From Eubacteriaceae bacterium ES3 (GTDB lineage Bacteria; Bacillota; Clostridia; Eubacteriales; Eubacteriaceae), in assembly GCA_030586155.1 (NCBI GenBank), contig CP130741.1:1854680-1918679 (forward strand): a stretch of 64,000 bases of DNA, written 5' to 3'. The notes below the pieces were generated by a model. That model was given only the letters and a program-made list of their open reading frames with translations, ran no database searches and was not told where the DNA came from. Within the stretch, counting starts at the first letter, position 1, and every line of letters begins with the position of its first letter. A program made the position numbers and the translations under genes. Of the stretch, positions 60,100 through 64,000 are shown piece by piece.

Positions 60100-62065
60100 T
60101 TGCCCCTCCACTTGCCAGCATCGAAGACCGGGACATTTCTCTGACCGCATCGGCCAGCAGATCCGATTCCAGCTCTTCAATCCGGTAATACTGTGCGCCC
60201 ATATTGGCGGCCAGGTCTTTAGCTAATCCCAGTTTAATGAAATCTGATTCCGTATCGACTACGATCGTCTGAATGCCTTCAAAAGCAATTTTTGTTCCGA
60301 TATTAACCGCTTCTTTAAAAGGATCCTGACCCGGCGTACCCACGTTGGTCCGGCCATCGGAAACGACGACCATAATGGGCAGGACATCTTCATTTTTTCG
60401 GGTCTCATTTTTAATCAGTTCATAGCCTTTTACCAGGCCGTCTGCCAGCGGTGTCTTACCACCCGTAGGCAGGTTCTGCAGTGATTTTTGGGCCAGATCA
60501 ACACTTCTAGTCACATTAAGGAGCACCTCTGCCTCTTGCTTTCTAAAGGCTACCAGTCCTACCCGGTCACGCTTCTGATAGGCATCGGTTAAAAGTGAAA
60601 CGATCGCCCCCTTAACCGTTGACATCCGTTTTTTAGCCCCCATTGACCCAGAGGCATCGACAACAAATACAATCGTCGAACCAGAGCGTTTTTCACGAAC
60701 CTTTTCTCTTATATCCTCACTTTTAATGCAAAGTGCTAATCCATTTTTTTCTCTTTTATTCTGAAAAGGCGCCGCCTCCCTGAGGGTTGCGTCAAAAGCC
60801 AGGTCTGTCAGCTCATTTTGTTTGGTTCGGCTTTTGATATACTGACCCTTCTTAAGATCCGTATGGGTTTTGATTCGTTTTCCCTCACCTTTGCGTTTTT
60901 TGCGGTCATTAACTTTAATGTTAAGGTTCTTAACCGCAAAGACCCGGCCAATTTCATCCACCTGATCCAGAATGTCGCTTAAATCTGGCATTTGTTCAGG
61001 GTTATTCTCTTTTGGTTCTTCGTCATTTTTATCCTCATTATCCTCTTCTTGATCTTCCTGACTTTCATCCGGCTGGTCTTGAGAATTTTCTGGTGGTGGT
61101 TCATTTTCATCATCCGGCTGGTTCTCGTCCGAACTTTCGTCTTCCTGGTCTTGAGGCTGGTCCTGTTCTTCCTGGTCCTCAGGCTCAGTCTCGTTCTGAG
61201 GTGAAGGGGGTGGCTCCGGTTTTTCCCGTTTACGGTGGGGCAGGGCCAGTTCAGCCGCCGTTTTGACATCATTAATGTTGATGTTTTCCCGGCCATCCCA
61301 TGCGGCCAGGGCCCGGGCTGTTTCAAACATTACCAGTTCACCCCGGTGTCCGGCACAATTGACCGCGTTTACGATTTCGATGATCATTTTTAGAATCGGC
61401 TCTGTCGCCTTTACTTTGGCAAGACGGCCTTTAGCTGCCTCAATTTCCAGTGCCAGATTTTTAGTATCCTCCTGACTTTTTTCAATGAAGTCGCGCGGAT
61501 TCTGTTCAAACAAAAGCCGCCGTCTGACAATTTCTTTACGCTCCATCAGATGACTAGAGCCAGATACTTCTACATAAATCCCAAAGCGGTCCAGCAACTG
61601 CGACCTTAAAAAGCCTTCCTCCGGATTCATGCTGCCAACTAAAGTAAAATGTGCCGGATGGGTCATCGAAATGCCTTCTCTCTCCACCCGGTTAATGCCC
61701 GACGATGAGGCTTCCAGAATTGAGTTGACGATATGTTCATTTAAAAGATTGACTTCATCGATATAAAGAATTTCCCCGTCGGCTTTTTTAAGGATTCCGG
61801 GCTCAAAAACCCGCTTCCCACCTGAAACAGTTTTTTCGATAGAAATAGAACCCACTACCCGGTCCTCGGTCGCATTAAGCGGCAAATCAACCACTTGAGT
61901 CCGGGATAATTCTCCCAGACCTCTGACCAAGGTGGATTTGGCCGTTCCTTTTTCACCGGATAAAAGGACTCCACCAATTTGGGGATTAATCAGATTTAGA
62001 ATCAGCGCCTGTTTGACCGTTTCCTGACCGATGACCGCTGAAAAGGGATAACTACAGTAGGCCAT
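60089..62065 (-). CDS. ChlD/BchD-like chelatase subunit (AAA+ and VWA)
   Basis: A 658-residue protein with three parts. Residues 1-275 form an AAA+ domain (Walker [12 protein letters not shown], Walker [34 protein letters not shown]). Residues about 280-380 are a very acidic, Gln-, Pro- and Glu-rich linker. Residues about 455-650 form a von Willebrand A domain with the MIDAS motif DASGSMG, the Thr of [11 protein letters not shown] and the Asp of VVSDGRTN. It bridges the ATPase ring and the CobN-like subunit. The ATG overlaps the ChlI-like gene by 14 bp, and the 3' end overlaps cobN. Confidence 0.92.
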   Translation of the reverse strand: MAYCSYPFSAVIGQETVKQALILNLINPQIGGVLLSGEKGTAKSTLVRGLGELSRTQVVDLPLNATEDRVVGSISIEKTVSGGKRVFEPGILKKADGEILYIDEVNLLNEHIVNSILEASSSGINRVEREGISMTHPAHFTLVGSMNPEEGFLRSQLLDRFGIYVEVSGSSHLMERKEIVRRRLLFEQNPRDFIEKSQEDTKNLALEIEAAKGRLAKVKATEPILKMIIEIVNAVNCAGHRGELVMFETARALAAWDGRENININDVKTAAELALPHRKREKPEPPPSPQNETEPEDQEEQDQPQDQEDESSDENQPDDENEPPPENSQDQPDESQEDQEEDNEDKNDEEPKENNPEQMPDLSDILDQVDEIGRVFAVKNLNIKVNDRKKRKGEGKRIKTHTDLKKGQYIKSRTKQNELTDLAFDATLREAAPFQNKREKNGLALCIKSEDIREKVREKRSGSTIVFVVDASGSMGAKKRMSTVKGAIVSLLTDAYQKRDRVGLVAFRKQEAEVLLNVTRSVDLAQKSLQNLPTGGKTPLADGLVKGYELIKNETRKNEDVLPIMVVVSDGRTNVGTPGQDPFKEAVNIGTKIAFEGIQTIVVDTESDFIKLGLAKDLAANMGAQYYRIEELESDLLADAVREMSRSSMLASGGANAR

Positions 62066-63107
62066 ATTGTTGACTTCCGACCGTATTTACAATTTCCTGA
62101 ACTCTGCTTAAATCAAAAGAGCCATCTTCAAACGGCGTTCGCCGCATCCGGTGTGGTAAAACAAGTTCAGCCGCTTCCATCATATCCTGAGCCGTCACTT
62201 CGGTCGCTCCTCTAAAGGCGGCAATGGTCATCGCTGTCTTAATCATGGAAATATCCGCCCGATGGCCGTCAACCCCCAGTTCAATAGAGATATTAACGGC
62301 AATTTCCAGCATCTCATCAGAGTAATGGACCTGGTTTAACAGTTTCTTGGCTTTTCGAATTTTTTCTTTTAAAGCTTCCTGATCGTTTTTAAAACTTTCG
62401 GCAAAAGCCTCTTTATCTAATTCGTATTGAAGACGATTTTTGATAACTTTCATTCTCAATTCCGGGTCTGACTCACCAACCACATCGACAACCATGCCGA
62501 AACGGTCTAAAAGCTGAGGTCGCAGGTCTCCCTCTTCCGGATTCATAGTCCCAACCAGAATAAAACGGGCCGGATGACAATAGGAAACACCTTCACGTTC
62601 AATGGTGTTAATCCCCATAGCCGCTGAATCCAAAAGGACATCGACAATGTGGTCATCCAACAGATTAACTTCGTCCACATATAAAATATTTCTGTTTGCC
62701 TGAGCCAGAATTCCCGGTTCAAATTTCTTTTCCCCTTCTTTAATGGCATGTTCGATATCAAGGGTTCCGACCACCCGGTCTTCGGTCGCAGAAACCGGCA
62801 GATCAATCACTCTCATCGAACCAAAGCTTTCCACCAGGCTTTGGCCCCGATTTACTTTATCAAAACAATCCTGACACATCATCGCCGGCTCCCGCGGATC
62901 ACACCCAAAAGAACATCCTTCGACCTGACTTCTTGAAGGCAGAAGTTCTGCCAGGGCCCGGACCGCCGTTGATTTTGCCGTTCCTTTTTCTCCGCGGATC
63001 AGAACACCACCCAATAAAGGATTGATGACATTGAGAATCAATGCCTTCTTCATGGTTTCCTGGCCAACGATTCCCGAAAACGGATATGATATTTGCTGAT
63101 TTTTCAT
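62052..63107 (-). CDS. ChlI/BchI-like chelatase ATPase
   Basis: A 351-residue AAA+ ATPase that forms the motor ring of the metal chelatase. Walker A is [13 protein letters not shown], followed by the Cys insert [17 protein letters not shown] typical of ChlI. Walker B is [15 protein letters not shown], with [20 protein letters not shown] and the sensor-2 region AHRADI-like [20 protein letters not shown] precedes the ATG. The stop codon is TAG and overlaps the start of the ChlD-like gene, so I and D subunits are made in a coupled way. Confidence 0.93.
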   Translation of the reverse strand: MKNQQISYPFSGIVGQETMKKALILNVINPLLGGVLIRGEKGTAKSTAVRALAELLPSRSQVEGCSFGCDPREPAMMCQDCFDKVNRGQSLVESFGSMRVIDLPVSATEDRVVGTLDIEHAIKEGEKKFEPGILAQANRNILYVDEVNLLDDHIVDVLLDSAAMGINTIEREGVSYCHPARFILVGTMNPEEGDLRPQLLDRFGMVVDVVGESDPELRMKVIKNRLQYELDKEAFAESFKNDQEALKEKIRKAKKLLNQVHYSDEMLEIAVNISIELGVDGHRADISMIKTAMTIAAFRGATEVTAQDMMEAAELVLPHRMRRTPFEDGSFDLSRVQEIVNTVGSQQYGLL

Positions 63108-63121
63108 TTTTTTCCTCTTTT

Positions 63122-63856
63122 CTACTCAGTCTTCTTACAGACTTTTGCACCGATAATAAACAGAACAACAAAATAAGCCAACAATACCCCGACATGAAGC
63201 AGCTTCTGATTAAAGCTTTCCCCGACGGTTCTCATTGCCAGGTTTGTATGGGTCAGCGGTAAAATATAAATAAATCCGCGCAGAATGGTTGGCATCCGAT
63301 CAATGGGAAAGAAAGTCCCGCATAAGAAAGACATGGGTGTAATGACAAAGCTGGTGAATTTAGACATATCCGCATGGGATTTAACCAAAAGTCCCATCAG
63401 AAAACCCAGGGCCGAGAATGTAAAGCAGTTTAACAGGGCCACAAACAAAAAGTAAGGTGTAATAACCAGGTCTGATGTGAAAACCGAAACCATAATCATA
63501 ATTAATGATGCCGAATAGACACCGTAAAAGACCCCGCCGATAATTTTCCCAACCGCATAAACGGTCATATTAATCGGTGAAATCATATAGGCTTCAAAGG
63601 TCTTATAGAAGATCCTCGAGATATTAATAGTATTAGCCGTATTGTTAAAAGACATCATCATGGTGTTCATAGCGATAATCCCGGGGATCACATAGGCCAT
63701 ATAAGACATCCCGTCAACTTCCATGCCGTCACCCAGTCCCCAACCAAAGGCAATTAAATAAAGGAGTGGTGAAATCAAAGCAGAGGTCGTTGTCGCAAAG
63801 AATTTTCTCTTGAAAACAACGCTTTCCTGCCACAATATTCCGTATAATCCCTGCAT
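63122..63856 (-). CDS. ABC-2 type exporter, permease
   Basis: A 244-residue membrane protein with six helices. [20 protein letters not shown] and the conserved [27 protein letters not shown] block place it in the NodJ/DrrB-type ABC-2 permeases. The start ATG overlaps the stop of the ATPase gene by one base (TAATG). The ChlI-like gene begins 14 bp after its end, so transport and metal chelation are in one operon. The substrate is unknown; a tetrapyrrole, metal complex or drug are all possible. Confidence 0.92.
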   Translation of the reverse strand: MQGLYGILWQESVVFKRKFFATTTSALISPLLYLIAFGWGLGDGMEVDGMSYMAYVIPGIIAMNTMMMSFNNTANTINISRIFYKTFEAYMISPINMTVYAVGKIIGGVFYGVYSASLIMIMVSVFTSDLVITPYFLFVALLNCFTFSALGFLMGLLVKSHADMSKFTSFVITPMSFLCGTFFPIDRMPTILRGFIYILPLTHTNLAMRTVGESFNQKLLHVGVLLAYFVVLFIIGAKVCKKTE

Positions 63857-64000
63857 TATGATTCCACCCTTCTGTTTGTAAATTTAAGAAATACGTCTTC
63901 CAGATTGGAAGAACGAATCCGCACGTCCCTTTCAATATCTTTTGCATAGTTGGCCGCCTGATCACGGTTATCGAAAAAGACTTCCTGAGTTGTTCCATTT
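63856..64000 (-). CDS. ABC-2 type exporter, ATP-binding protein (partial, C-terminus only)
   Basis: The window holds the last 47 codons. The ending SNLEDVFLKFTNRRVES is typical of the C-terminal tail of ABC-2 exporter ATPases (the SLEDVFLxLTGR motif). Walker motifs lie beyond the right edge. The stop TAA overlaps the ATG of the permease gene. Confidence 0.88.
   Translation of the reverse strand, partial: NGTTQEVFFDNRDQAANYAKDIERDVRIRSSNLEDVFLKFTNRRVES

Noticed and set aside
60979-61326. Lys/Arg-rich open frames within the ChlD-like gene
   Set aside because: They are shadows of the acidic, low-complexity linker of the ChlD-like protein in other frames.
1-64000. rRNA, tRNA, prophage or plasmid functions
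   Set aside because: No such sequence was recognised by eye. A tRNAscan and a phage-profile search would be needed to exclude small or divergent ones.

Overview
The window looks like chromosomal DNA from a low-GC, Gram-positive anaerobe of the Clostridia. An acetogen of the Eubacteriaceae (Acetobacterium or a close relative) fits best. The reasons are strong AGGAGG ribosome sites, canonical sigma-A promoters, a CpsB/CpsC/CpsD/LCP capsule module, type-I cyclic di-GMP riboswitches, FeoA/FeoB, an iron-type alcohol dehydrogenase and corrinoid genes (cbiC and a CobN-type chelatase). The genus is an inference. No rRNA, tRNA or CRISPR array was seen.

Layout. 0.1-4 kb: a cytoplasmic parvulin and two tandem paralogous HTH proteins. 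4-6 kb: a secreted subtilase behind a leader of about 580 nt that carries three tandem c-di-GMP-I riboswitches, each followed by a terminator-like hairpin, then a YdcF-like protein. 6.7-10.5 kb: two tandem diguanylate cyclases with DISM-type sensor regions. 10.6-16.8 kb: a DUF4301 protein, a possible structured RNA, a Cys-cluster protein, a flavodoxin, a complete IS1380-type element and an unknown membrane protein. 16.9-19.6 kb: the ferrous iron operon feoA-feoB plus a 45-codon Cys-rich gene. 19.6-28.9 kb: a zinc alcohol dehydrogenase, a polar amino-acid ABC transporter, an HD-GYP and diguanylate cyclase pair, an iron alcohol dehydrogenase, YjbQ, and a glycerol kinase interrupted by an in-frame TAG. 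29-32 kb: a Cache-PAS-GGDEF-EAL protein. 32.5-39.4 kb: two unrelated, complete IS21-family elements on either side of a secreted protein and a small conserved protein. 39.6-55.7 kb: one long exopolysaccharide cluster, all on the minus strand. 55.7-64 kb: a STAS protein, cbiC, cobN, ChlD- and ChlI-like chelatase subunits and an ABC-2 exporter cut by the window edge.

How it fits together. Cyclic di-GMP is the recurring theme: four GGDEF proteins, one EAL domain, one HD-GYP protein and a triple riboswitch. A 20-bp direct-repeat element (consensus TGTCACACTTTTTGTCACAC) sits exactly 1 nt upstream of the -35 box of four promoters: the tandem cyclase operon, two promoters of the exopolysaccharide operon, and a promoter that points into a possible structured RNA. 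This looks like an activator-controlled regulon that links c-di-GMP synthesis with matrix production, while the riboswitches would tie the secreted protease to the same second messenger. This regulon and the triple riboswitch are the most novel signals in the window. The glpK amber codon and the frameshifted istA also deserve a second look.
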